From the NCBI RefSeq assembly GCF_020687245.1, contig NZ_JAJEQG010000003.1, positions 124,001 through 188,000 of the forward strand: DNA of 64,000 nucleotides, read 5' to 3'. This stretch comes from Faecalibacterium longum CLA-AA-H243. Lineage in GTDB: Bacteria; Bacillota; Clostridia; Oscillospirales; Ruminococcaceae. Shown here piece after piece: positions 49,842 to 58,056 of this stretch (its first letter is position 1; the number at the start of each line of letters is the position of its first letter). A program made the translations under genes and the position numbers. The notes below the pieces were generated by a model. That model did not search any database and was not told where the DNA came from. It worked only from the letters and a program-made list of their open reading frames with translations.

Positions 49842-50693
49842 GTGAAAATCACCACAGATAATTTTTTCACCACCTCGGACGGCATTCACATTTATTTCGA
49901 AGACCGGGGTTCCGGACTTCCTATCGTGATGGTCCCCGGATTTTTATGCACCACCAAATTTTTCGAAAAAAACGCTGAGGTCCTCTCCAAAGAGTTCCGC
50001 GTCATCACGATGGACCTCCGCGGACAGGGCAACTCCTCCAAGACCTGTCAGGGCAACACCATCCGCCGCAACGCACAGGACATCAAGGAACTCATCGACC
50101 ATCTCGGTCTGGAGCATGTCGTCCTGCTGGGCTGGTCGCTGGCCTCCTCCATCGTTGTCAGCTATGCAGCCGAATTTGAGCAGTACAAGCTCAGCGGCCT
50201 CGTGACGATGGACGGCTCGCTGTATCCGTTCTCGGACGCCGACTGGAACCACCACCGTGGCCGGGGCTACAATTTGCAGAACTGGTTCGACACCTACCTG
50301 CCTCTTTACTATGACCCCAAGCTCTTCTATGACAAATTCATCGCCCGCGTTTCCTGTGCGGAGGGAATGGACGATGAGACCCGTGCCTGGTTCGAGGCCG
50401 AGTGCAAAAAGACGATGCCCTGGACGGCGCTGGAGCTGCACTACGACTTCTGCCTGACCGATAATTTCAGCAATCTGAAAAAGGTCACCGTTCCTTACGC
50501 CGTATTCGGCGCACAGTCCAAGGCGTATGGTCTGGACATGGTAGACCGCTTTGCCGCCGAAGTGCAGGGCTACAGTGAGGTCCACAAGTTCTACAAGAGC
50601 GGCCACCTGATGTTCCTGTACGAGGCGGAAAAGTTCAACGCCTGTCTCGCTGACTTTGTGCGGAAAGCCGACGCGCTCTCCCGCCAAAAATAA
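49842..50693 (+). CDS. Alpha/beta hydrolase
   Basis: 283 residues. HYFEDRGSG-like lead, then VMVPGFLCTTKFF, the strand loop MDLRGQGNSS, nucleophile Ser99 in LLGWSLASS, and a His in FYKSGHLMFLYEAEKF. The fold is the common haloperoxidase/esterase type; substrate unknown. Start is GTG at 49842 with GGGAGG eight bases upstream. It is followed after 30 bases by a CitMHS transporter gene, suggesting hydrolysis of an imported carboxylate ester or related compound (inference). Codon use is a little more AT-rich at the 5' end than in neighbours. Confidence 0.82.
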   Translation: MKITTDNFFTTSDGIHIYFEDRGSGLPIVMVPGFLCTTKFFEKNAEVLSKEFRVITMDLRGQGNSSKTCQGNTIRRNAQDIKELIDHLGLEHVVLLGWSLASSIVVSYAAEFEQYKLSGLVTMDGSLYPFSDADWNHHRGRGYNLQNWFDTYLPLYYDPKLFYDKFIARVSCAEGMDDETRAWFEAECKKTMPWTALELHYDFCLTDNFSNLKKVTVPYAVFGAQSKAYGLDMVDRFAAEVQGYSEVHKFYKSGHLMFLYEAEKFNACLADFVRKADALSRQK

Positions 50694-50723
50694 AAACACC
50701 ACACGAAAAAGGAGGAAAAAACA

Positions 50724-52031
50724 ATGCTGCTCGCGCTCACAGGTTTCGTCATGATAGGCCTGCTGATGTACTTCCTGCTGAAGGGAAAGGCCATCCCCGT
50801 GACCCTTTTCGTCGTCCTTCCCATCATCGGTGCACTCATCAACGGCTTCGGCATCGCAGACATCACCGATTACATCAAATCCGGCGTCTCCACCACCTGG
50901 GGAATGGCCGCTCTGTTCGTCTTCGTCATCACCTACTTTGGCATCATGACCGATGTCGGTATGTTTGATAAGCTGGTCAAAAAGCTCATCAAGATCGCCA
51001 ACGGCCGGGTATTGGGCATCCTTCTGGTCGTCGTCCTCGTCTCCATCCTGGGCCATCTGGACGGCAACAGCCCCACGACCTACCTCATCGTCATCCCCGC
51101 AATGGCACCCCTGTGCAAAAAGCTGAACATCCGCATCAGCACCATCATGATGGTCTGCACAGCCACCATCACCGTCATGAACCTCGTACCCTGGGGCGGC
51201 GTGCTCAACCGTCAGTCCATCACGCTGGCGATGGATTCCAACGAGTTGTGGCATATGTATCTGCCCCTGCAGGTCTGCGGCCTCGTCTGCTGTGTCGGTC
51301 TGGCCGTTATCATGGCTCGTGTCGAAGTCAAGCGCGGTGCCGGTAAGATCGACGTCTCTGCCACGCAGGAAGAAGAAGCTGAAGTCGTAGATGAAGCCGC
51401 TGCGAAGCTCCTTCGCCCCAAACTGCTCTGGTACAACGTCCTGCTGACTGTCGTCGTCTTCGTGCTCCTCTTCACCACCAAGCTTCCCAACTACTTTATC
51501 TTCATGCTGGGCTGCGTGTTCGCCCTTGTCGTCAACTTCCCTGACCCCAAAGAGCAGGAAGCCCGTCTCGCCGCACACGCTCCCAAAGCCATCTCCCTGG
51601 TCGCCACCGTTCTGGCCGCCGGCGTCATGGTCGGCATCCTGAACAATACCGGCATGATCGTCGCCATGGCAGAGTTCATCATCAACATCCTGCCCGCCGC
51701 ACTGGCCAAGCACCTGCACCTCGTCTTTGCCTTCCTGGGCGGCTTCATCGGTCTGGCCGTCTCTCCTGACCCACTGTACTACGGCATCCTGCCCGTTCTT
51801 ATCGAGGTCTGCGGCAACTACGGCATCCCTGCCACCAGCGTCGCCATCGCATTCGGCGTCGGCGCAGACTCCTGCTTCACGATGGCACCGGTCATCGCCT
51901 CCACCTACCTCGGCCTGGCCGTGTCCGGTATGTCCCTGAAGGACGTCATGAAGACCAACTTCCTCCCCCACTGGATCATCGGCCTCATCATGATCGTCTT
52001 CGGCTGCCTCATCGGCACCATTGTCGTCTGA
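50724..52031 (+). CDS. CitMHS-family citrate/carboxylate transporter
   Basis: 435 residues with about 12 membrane segments. GHLDGNSPTTYLIVIPAMAPLCKKLNI is the family hallmark, followed by VPWGGVLNRQ and a large cytoplasmic loop rich in Glu (EEEAEVVDEAAAK). The second half has GFIGLAVSPDPLYYGILPVL and FGVGADSCFTMAP. Members import metal-citrate complexes or other carboxylates with protons. GGAGG before the ATG. It follows the hydrolase gene in one transcript; a LysR gene follows, separated by a terminator, and could control the pair. Confidence 0.92.
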   Translation: MLLALTGFVMIGLLMYFLLKGKAIPVTLFVVLPIIGALINGFGIADITDYIKSGVSTTWGMAALFVFVITYFGIMTDVGMFDKLVKKLIKIANGRVLGILLVVVLVSILGHLDGNSPTTYLIVIPAMAPLCKKLNIRISTIMMVCTATITVMNLVPWGGVLNRQSITLAMDSNELWHMYLPLQVCGLVCCVGLAVIMARVEVKRGAGKIDVSATQEEEAEVVDEAAAKLLRPKLLWYNVLLTVVVFVLLFTTKLPNYFIFMLGCVFALVVNFPDPKEQEARLAAHAPKAISLVATVLAAGVMVGILNNTGMIVAMAEFIINILPAALAKHLHLVFAFLGGFIGLAVSPDPLYYGILPVLIEVCGNYGIPATSVAIAFGVGADSCFTMAPVIASTYLGLAVSGMSLKDVMKTNFLPHWIIGLIMIVFGCLIGTIVV

Positions 52032-52069
52032 AACGCATTCTCGCTCCTTCCTCTTCCCGGAACTGGCCG

Positions 52070-52098
52070 GTGCTCTGCATCGGCCAGTTCCGCTTTTC
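52070..52098 (+). terminator. Terminator after the CitMHS gene
   Basis: AACTGGCCG pairs with CGGCCAGTT across an 11-base loop; TTTT follows. Confidence 0.75.
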
Positions 52099-52164
52099 AT
52101 TTTTCCCATTTTGCGCTATGATAAAAGCGACGAAACGCCCTCTCTGGCAGAATGGAGCTGTCTC

Positions 52165-53082
52165 ATGGAATACCGAGATTTTGAATATGTTCTAACCATC
52201 TATCAGGAAAAAAGCCTCTCGAAAGCCGCCGAAAAGCTCTATATCACCCAGCCTGCCCTCAGCATTTTCCTCACACGGCTGGAAACGCAGCTTCAGACCC
52301 GGCTTTTCGAGCGCACCAAACGTGGACTTGTCCCTACCTACGCAGGCCAGAAATACATCGAATTTGCCCGTCAGTCCATCGCGCTTGGCCACAGCTTCGA
52401 CCAGGAGCTGTGTGAGATACAGGCCGAGCGCAAAGGCATCCTTCGTCTCGGGACTTCTCCCCATATCGGCTCCATCGTTCTGCCCGAGATGCTTTTTTCT
52501 TTCCAGAACCGCTATCCGAACATCCAGCTTGCCATCACAGAGGGGACTTCCCTCACGCTGGAAAAGCTCATCGACAACAACGAGCTGGATCTGGCGCTCA
52601 TGCATCTTCCTCTGCTCTGCGAGCACGCAGTCTATACCCGCGTCAGCGACGACCGCTATGTCATGGCAATAGCGAAAGACAATCCCCTCACCCGCAAAGC
52701 CTACTCCAAACCCGGCTTTGCGCACCTCTTTCTCGACCCGGCGCTGGCCGCAGAGCAGCAGTTCATCCTCGCCCACCCTCAGCAGCGCGTCCGGCAGATC
52801 TCCGACCGCATCCTCCGCCATGCAGGCATCGTGCCGAAGATCCGGCTGGAGACCAGCAGCATCCAGAGCGCCCTCTGCTTTGCATCCAACGACCTCGGCA
52901 TCACCTTTGCGCCAGAAAGCTATATCCCCCTTTTCAATGCACAGAAAGAACTCGCCTATTTCTATCTGGAAGATAAATATGAAGCGTTCTGGACCTTCTG
53001 CGTCGCCTATCCTCAGAACGTCACACCCTCCACTCCGGCCCGCTTCTTTTTGCAGGAAACACAGCGGCTCTTTGGCCGATAA
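52165..53082 (+). CDS. LysR-family transcriptional regulator
   Basis: 305 residues. N-terminal winged helix-turn-helix (FEYVLTIYQEKSLSKAAEKLYITQPALSIFL...LFERTKRGLVPTYAG), then the two-lobe effector domain starting near residue 90 (GILRLGTSPHIGSIVLPEM). The start at 52165 follows a GGAG site; the longer open frame reaches back through the previous terminator. Position downstream of the hydrolase-CitMHS pair, same direction, suggests carboxylate-responsive control, but it is not divergent as in the usual LysR layout, so the target is uncertain. Confidence 0.9.
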   Translation: MEYRDFEYVLTIYQEKSLSKAAEKLYITQPALSIFLTRLETQLQTRLFERTKRGLVPTYAGQKYIEFARQSIALGHSFDQELCEIQAERKGILRLGTSPHIGSIVLPEMLFSFQNRYPNIQLAITEGTSLTLEKLIDNNELDLALMHLPLLCEHAVYTRVSDDRYVMAIAKDNPLTRKAYSKPGFAHLFLDPALAAEQQFILAHPQQRVRQISDRILRHAGIVPKIRLETSSIQSALCFASNDLGITFAPESYIPLFNAQKELAYFYLEDKYEAFWTFCVAYPQNVTPSTPARFFLQETQRLFGR

Positions 53083-53086
53083 CCAA

Positions 53087-53124
53087 AACGCCCTCTCCGG
53101 CAATGACGGAGAGGGCGTTCTTGC
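53087..53124. terminator. Bidirectional terminator after lysR and the 51-residue gene
   Basis: AACGCCCTCTCCG pairs with CGGAGAGGGCGTT (13 bases) around a seven-base loop. It touches the stop codon of the convergent small gene. Confidence 0.8.
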
Positions 53125-53280
53125 TTATTTGCGCAGGTCTTCCCTGCTGCGGGGGGTGCCGAACACCCGGCCATAGGGGTTGTCGAGGTCGGCAGCCCTC
53201 AGAGATGCAGTTTTTTCGGCAGGCTTTTCAGGGATGCTGAGATGCTTTGCCTTCCCCTTGGAGAGAACACGGTACCGCAT
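53125..53280 (-). CDS. Small basic protein, 51 residues
   Basis: Begins MRYRVLSKGKAKHLSIPEKP and ends VFGTPRSREDLRK. No membrane segment and no recognised family. It is supported by an excellent CGGAGG site, by starting three bases after the stop of the 254-residue gene, and by ending at a terminator. It must be translated from the plsC-containing transcript. Possibly a small cytosolic partner of the anchored protein before it. Confidence 0.6.
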   Translation of the reverse strand: MRYRVLSKGKAKHLSIPEKPAEKTASLRAADLDNPYGRVFGTPRSREDLRK

Positions 53281-53283
53281 GGC

Positions 53284-54048
53284 TCAGTCCTCCGGAGCTG
53301 CCGTGGAGGCAGCGCCTTCGGTCAGCTTCTGCCAGAATTCTTCGCCTCCTGCGAGATTATCAGCAGTGCCGCTGTTCCACGCGCCCCGCATTCCCACATA
53401 GAACTGGGACATATACTCCTGACTGGAACCACTCCTGCTCTGGGTGGTATCGGGGCCGTAATCACCGAGGTCGAGGCCAGCCAGGACCGGGCAGTCATCC
53501 CACTTGTACACCATGTTCCACCAGTCCTCGTCGCTGTCGGCGGCGGGCAAAGTGCCGTCAAGATACCGCAGCGAGCCGGTGCTTTCTTCAAAGCCCGCCG
53601 GGTCCCAGAGCAGAAAGACAGAGCTGAGGCCGCCCTGTACATCGGTGGCCAGCTTGGTAGTTCCAGCCATGGTCAGATAGGCGGCGCTCTCGGTCTGGGT
53701 CTCAGTGTCGGAGTAGTCGAGGGTGTAGACGTTGAGGGTCACGACCACCTTGCCGTCGCCGTTGCGGTCTTCGCCGTAGGCGGCCAGTGCATCCTGCAAA
53801 GCGTTCACGGTGTCCTCGGGCAGATAGTAGGGGGCCACCACGGCCACGTTATAATCGGGCTTGGTGACGAAGAAATACTGTCCGATGAAGTTGTAGGCCA
53901 CAAAAGCCGCGGCGATGCCGATGATGATGACCCATTTCAGGTTATAGTCCCACCAGTTGGCCCAGCGCTCCTTGCGGGTGTACTGTCTTTCCTTGCGAGG
54001 GGCAATGTCTTTCGGGTCGATGTCGCGCTCGTAACGGTAGCTTGCCAT
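53284..54048 (-). CDS. Membrane-anchored protein, unknown, 254 residues
   Basis: A basic cytoplasmic lead (RKERQYTRKERWANWW), one membrane segment (about 38-60), then a roughly 190-residue external domain. That domain contains an EF-hand/dockerin-like calcium loop GEDRNGDGK and ends with many Gly, Ser and Glu residues. The segment TKPDYNVAVVAPYYLPEDTVNALQDAL resembles the ligand-binding or chaperone-like opening of some exported proteins but I assign no family. It lies between plsC and a 51-residue gene on one transcript. Confidence 0.7.
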   Translation of the reverse strand: MASYRYERDIDPKDIAPRKERQYTRKERWANWWDYNLKWVIIIGIAAAFVAYNFIGQYFFVTKPDYNVAVVAPYYLPEDTVNALQDALAAYGEDRNGDGKVVVTLNVYTLDYSDTETQTESAAYLTMAGTTKLATDVQGGLSSVFLLWDPAGFEESTGSLRYLDGTLPAADSDEDWWNMVYKWDDCPVLAGLDLGDYGPDTTQSRSGSSQEYMSQFYVGMRGAWNSGTADNLAGGEEFWQKLTEGAASTAAPED

Positions 54049-54070
54049 GAGGCAGTGTCCTCCAAAAAAG

Positions 54071-54796
54071 TTATAACTCTGCCAGAATGGTCTGGCGGAC
54101 GGCGTCGGGCAGCTGCTTCTGCTCGGCCCGGCTCATGTCTGCCGTCTGGATGGGCGGCAGCACCCGGACGTGTACCGTTCCGGGGGTGGCACGGTTGCCG
54201 TGGGCCTCGAACAGGCCCCGTGCGCCGGAGATGGCCACCGGCACCACCGGCGCGCCGGTCTTGACCGCAATGCGAAAGGCACCGGCCTTGAACTCACCGG
54301 CGCCGCCCTCTTCGCCCTTGTAGCGGGTGCCTTCAGGGAAGATGATGAAGCTCCTGCCGCTCTCCACGATGGCGGTGGCGTCGTTCAACGCGCGCACCGA
54401 GGCGCGGACATCGTCGCGCTGGACGAAAACGCAGCCCAGCAGCTTCATCCAGCGGTTGAGCAGAGGAATTTTCCCCAGCTCTTCCTTGGCGAGGATGCCG
54501 TAGGGCTCATCGAGGCCGGCCAGCAGCAGCGGGATGTCATAATAACTGCGGTGGTTCGCCACAAAGACGCAGGGGCCATCCTTCGGGATGTTGTCCAGTC
54601 CCTCGACGCTGAGCCGGACGCCGGTGACGTTCAGGATGCCCTTGCTCCAATGGGGAATGTGCTTTTTTACCAGCTGGCGCACCGTCTCGGTGTCGCCTGC
54701 GGCCAGCGCACGCTCGGCTTTGCACAGCACACTGTAATGGACGATCATGTACCCGAACAGATAAACGAATAACGCAATGGTGCGGAAAATGCTCAC
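54071..54796 (-). CDS. plsC: 1-acyl-sn-glycerol-3-phosphate acyltransferase
   Basis: Adds the second acyl chain to lysophosphatidic acid in phospholipid synthesis. 241 residues with the membrane-near N-terminus and the PlsC blocks FVANHRSYYD (His82, Asp87), FVQRDD and IIFPEGTRYKGEEG, then PVVPVAISG. Start is GTG at 54796 with GGAGG nine bases before it. First gene of a three-gene minus-strand unit. Confidence 0.92.
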   Translation of the reverse strand: MSIFRTIALFVYLFGYMIVHYSVLCKAERALAAGDTETVRQLVKKHIPHWSKGILNVTGVRLSVEGLDNIPKDGPCVFVANHRSYYDIPLLLAGLDEPYGILAKEELGKIPLLNRWMKLLGCVFVQRDDVRASVRALNDATAIVESGRSFIIFPEGTRYKGEEGGAGEFKAGAFRIAVKTGAPVVPVAISGARGLFEAHGNRATPGTVHVRVLPPIQTADMSRAEQKQLPDAVRQTILAEL

Positions 54797-54900
54797 AGAG
54801 CGATACCTCCTTCTGGCTCAAAAAGCCGTTTCTATTGTATCACACTCCGCCCCAAAAAGGGAGAGGAAATACTTTTTTTACATTTAGAGGGCTTTGCGGC

Positions 54901-54929
54901 TTGCAAAATCCACAAAATCCGGGTATATT
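54901..54929 (+). promoter_or_regulatory. Promoter of the DUF624 gene
   Basis: TTGCAA (54901-54906), 17 bases, TATATT (54924-54929), with a second TATAAT-like stretch just after it. Confidence 0.55.
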
Positions 54930-55026
54930 TATAATCAGAAAGCCAGCACAATGGCGTTTCCTGCCAAAACCGTGCTGTGCAATGTAAGCCGTCTTTCGGG
55001 ACAGCGAGAGAGGATATTCACACAAC

Positions 55027-55857
55027 ATGAGTCTGTTCCCTTCTGCAAACGATTTCAAGTCCGGGCCGGGCGTCGAAAAGGACGCCCCCCGCAAGACCGG
55101 CGTAGGCCGCTTCTTCGAGCTGGTGGGCCGGGATATGAGCGGGATGTTCCTTGCAAACCTGCTCACCTGTCTGGGCTTTCTGCCCGTCATCTGTCTGGTG
55201 TACATCGGCTTCCTGATGAACAGCCTGCCCGTCATGGTGCTCAGCGCCGCCGTGGGCGGCATCCTGGCCGGTCCGGTGCTGGCAGGCATGTACGACACCG
55301 TCCTGCGCGCTCTGCGCGATGAGGCTGGTTACTGGTGGACCACCTACCGCAAGGCTTTCAAGCAGAACTTCAAAGCCAGCATCCTGCCGGGCGTGCTCTA
55401 CTGCGTCGTGGTCACGGTGCAGATCTTCCTCGTGTACTTCTGCTTCAACCTGCTCTACCACGGCACCAACGTCGGCGTAGGCATGTGGGTGGCCACGGTG
55501 CTCAACCTCGTCATCTTCCACATGCTGTTCTCCTACATGTGGCCCCAGGTAGTCCTGCTGGATCAGCCTTTCGGCCAGACGCTCAAGAACAGCGTCAACT
55601 GCATGATCGCTTTCCTGCCCCACGCACTGGCTGCGTCTCTCGTGACGGTACTGTTCTGGGGCCTCGTCATCCTCTGTATGCCGCTGGGCCTGCTGCTCAT
55701 GCTGGTGTTCGGCTTCTGGTTCCAGGTGGAGATCACCAGCCAGATCGTCTACGGCGACCTCGACCGGGTGTTCCACATCGAGGAGAACATCCGCAAGCTC
55801 CACGACGCCGAGTATGAAGCCGAGATGGCCGAGGAGCGCAGCGACGACGAGGAATAA
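55027..55857 (+). CDS. YesL-like DUF624 membrane protein
   Basis: 276 residues with six membrane segments. The segment LANLLTCLGFLPVICLVYIGF and the loop LRALRDEAGYWWTTYRKAFKQNFKAS match the DUF624/YesL pattern. In other Firmicutes such proteins lie by sugar-transport genes; none is here. The C-terminus is acidic (EMAEERSDDEE). The degenerate C39-like gene follows after 33 bases, so the two are probably co-expressed. Confidence 0.85.
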   Translation: MSLFPSANDFKSGPGVEKDAPRKTGVGRFFELVGRDMSGMFLANLLTCLGFLPVICLVYIGFLMNSLPVMVLSAAVGGILAGPVLAGMYDTVLRALRDEAGYWWTTYRKAFKQNFKASILPGVLYCVVVTVQIFLVYFCFNLLYHGTNVGVGMWVATVLNLVIFHMLFSYMWPQVVLLDQPFGQTLKNSVNCMIAFLPHALAASLVTVLFWGLVILCMPLGLLLMLVFGFWFQVEITSQIVYGDLDRVFHIEENIRKLHDAEYEAEMAEERSDDEE

Positions 55858-55890
55858 ACGACACACCGACGCGGAAAGGGGATGCGTGCA

Positions 55891-57261
55891 ATGGAACAGC
55901 GGAACAATCTGGTGCTGCAGGGCACGGAGACATTTTCCCGCGGACAGCTCGATAATGTAGCGCTGGACAACGGCAGCGTCGTGCTGGACAGCGTGGCCGG
56001 GCGGTACCTGCAATACGGCAGCTACACGACGCCCGAGTTCGCCATGCCGGCCTTCTGCAACCTGAACGTCAGCTGGAACGCCCACGCGCCCCAGAACACG
56101 ATGGTGGAGGTGCGCTGCCGCGTCTACGCAGGCGGCAGCTGGACGGGCTGGATGAGCTTTGGCAAGTGGGCGCCGGATTACCCCCGGGCCAGCATCAGCA
56201 CCCACAGCGACGACGGCCTCATCTTCCTGATGGGCGACACCGTGACGGTGGCGCTGCCCGGCGGCGGCACCGGCGTCCAGCTTCAGGTCAATCTTTCGAC
56301 CAACGACGATAAAGTCACCCCGGCGCTCCGGCTGCTGGCGGCGGCGGTCCGCCCCCTTGCGTGGGATAAGCAGAGCGGCCACCCCATCAACCGCCGCCTG
56401 TACTTACCGGAATACTGCCTCTCGGCCCATGACCCCAGCTTTGGCCGGGACATGGACCTGCCGCTGGTGATGGCGGCCCTGATGAACCGCTGGGGCGAGG
56501 ACATCCTGCCCGAAGAGGTGGCCTACGTCATGGAGGACAAGACCACCGGCAGCACCAGCAACGGCGCTTTCGCCGCTGCGGCAGCAGGCTGCTGCGGTTT
56601 TCCCTGCTGGCAGGCGTGGATGGACCTGCAGGACCTGCGGGAGCAGATACACGACGGCTGTTCCGTAGCCGTGCGCATCGAGCGCCGCATCCGGGGCCAG
56701 CGGGACCCCATCGGAGTCTGGATGGGTCTGCGGGGCTTCGGCCACGATGACGCGGTCCTCGCCGATTATGTCCTGCTCAACGACCCCACCGCCGACAGCG
56801 ACGGGGCCGTGAACTGCACGATGGCGGTGACGGATTTTGCCCGCTACTTCACCGGGCGGGCCATCGCCCTCCGCCCCAAGCCCCGGAACACCGAGGCCAA
56901 CCGCCCCCGGCGGGTCTCCTGCGACTTTGTGTACAGCGCCGAGGATGACTGCTGGTATCTGGCCCAGAAGGGCCAGCGGCAGCTGCTCCCGGCAGAATTC
57001 TCCGGCTGGGCGGCCTGCAGCCCTCACGACGGAGTAGCCCACGCCACCACAGCCCACCGCACCTTCCGGCGGATGGAGCGGACACGGACAGGCGGCTTCC
57101 GCTTCCCGTCCGAGCAGACCGACGCAGGCGGGCGGTGCAGCGTTTACATCGTGGACCAGACCGGCACCATGCAGTTTGCAGAGGTACGTCTGCCAGCCCC
57201 TCCGCCGCCCACGCTGCCGCTATCAGAAGCAAACCAAAGCACCGAGCCTTCTGTCTCCTGA
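55891..57261 (+). CDS. Degenerate C39-like peptidase-fold protein
   Basis: 456 residues, no signal peptide. The first 150 residues are beta-rich (RYLQYGSYTTPEF, CRVYAGGSWTGWMSFGKW). About 160-345 follows the layout of C39-like papain-fold domains: LPLVMAALMNRWGEDILPEEVAYVMEDKTTG, then GNGAF-like STSNGAFAAAAAG, then DLREQIHDGCSVAVRI, and the NDPTAD end loop. The catalytic Cys is not found where expected, and the GH(L/V) histidine strand reads VWMGLRGFGHDD, so it may be a non-enzymatic binding protein. I start at 55891; the ATG three codons earlier touches the ribosome site. The family link is inference from pattern only. Confidence 0.6.
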   Translation: MEQRNNLVLQGTETFSRGQLDNVALDNGSVVLDSVAGRYLQYGSYTTPEFAMPAFCNLNVSWNAHAPQNTMVEVRCRVYAGGSWTGWMSFGKWAPDYPRASISTHSDDGLIFLMGDTVTVALPGGGTGVQLQVNLSTNDDKVTPALRLLAAAVRPLAWDKQSGHPINRRLYLPEYCLSAHDPSFGRDMDLPLVMAALMNRWGEDILPEEVAYVMEDKTTGSTSNGAFAAAAAGCCGFPCWQAWMDLQDLREQIHDGCSVAVRIERRIRGQRDPIGVWMGLRGFGHDDAVLADYVLLNDPTADSDGAVNCTMAVTDFARYFTGRAIALRPKPRNTEANRPRRVSCDFVYSAEDDCWYLAQKGQRQLLPAEFSGWAACSPHDGVAHATTAHRTFRRMERTRTGGFRFPSEQTDAGGRCSVYIVDQTGTMQFAEVRLPAPPPPTLPLSEANQSTEPSVS

Positions 57262-57318
57262 GAGGCAGCACAGCCAAGAGCTTTTTGGGATAAATCATCA
57301 ACATGGGAGGAACATATT

Positions 57319-57927
57319 ATGGCAAAGACGATCATCACTTTGGGCCGCGAGTACTGCACCGGCGGACGCTACATCGCCAAGGACGTGGCACGCGCACTGG
57401 GCATCAAACTCTACGACAAGGAACTGATCACGATGGCCGCCAAGAATTCCGGACTGTCCGAGGAGGCCGTGGCCGCCAGCGAAAAGCGGCACACCCACAG
57501 CCTGCTGTACAGCCTGTATACGATGGGCAATGACCTTCCGCTGGGCGATCAGGTCTTCATCCTGCAGAGCCGCATCATCAAGCAGCTGGCCGACGAAGGC
57601 CCCTGCGTCATCGTGGGCCGCTGCGGCGACTACGTCCTGCGCGACCGCAAAGACGTGCTGCGCGTCTTCGTCTACGCCCCCAAGGAGTGGCGTCTGGCTT
57701 ACGGCAAGGAGAACAACATGCTGCAGGCCAAGGACGAAAAGGGCATCAAGGACGAGATCGACAAGACCGACCGCAACCGTGCCGCCTACTACAACTACTA
57801 CACCCAGAACCGCTGGGGCGACGCCCACAACTATGACCTTGCCATCAACGCTGCACTGGGCCATGACGCCTGTGTGCAGATGATCCTTGCCGCCACAGAG
57901 GCCAAGGAGAAGGCCATGGAGGGCTGA
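57319..57927 (+). CDS. Cytidylate-kinase-like family protein
   Basis: 202 residues. IITLGREYCTGGRYIAKDVARALGI is the P-loop-like start of the cytidylate_kin2 group; ELITMAAKNSGLSEE, then CVIVGRCGDYVLRDRKDVLRVFVYAP follow as in that family. The usual GxxGxGK loop is altered (GREYCTGGRY), as is common here, so the true substrate is uncertain. GGAGG before the ATG. It lies 57 bases after the C39-like gene and may share its transcript. Confidence 0.85.
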   Translation: MAKTIITLGREYCTGGRYIAKDVARALGIKLYDKELITMAAKNSGLSEEAVAASEKRHTHSLLYSLYTMGNDLPLGDQVFILQSRIIKQLADEGPCVIVGRCGDYVLRDRKDVLRVFVYAPKEWRLAYGKENNMLQAKDEKGIKDEIDKTDRNRAAYYNYYTQNRWGDAHNYDLAINAALGHDACVQMILAATEAKEKAMEG

Positions 57928-58056
57928 TGCCCGCCGCCCCGGAAGGGGCAAAATAAATAATGATGCTGCGTGGGTGGGGTGCTTTTGCGCTCTGCCCACG
58001 TTTGCGGCATAGAAGAACTTTGCATCCCCAAGTCATCAACATCAAAAGGAGAAATC

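Noticed and set aside
49944-52109. 721-codon minus-strand frame opposite the hydrolase and CitMHS genes
   Set aside because: Extremely acidic, low-complexity translation; both plus-strand genes are well supported.
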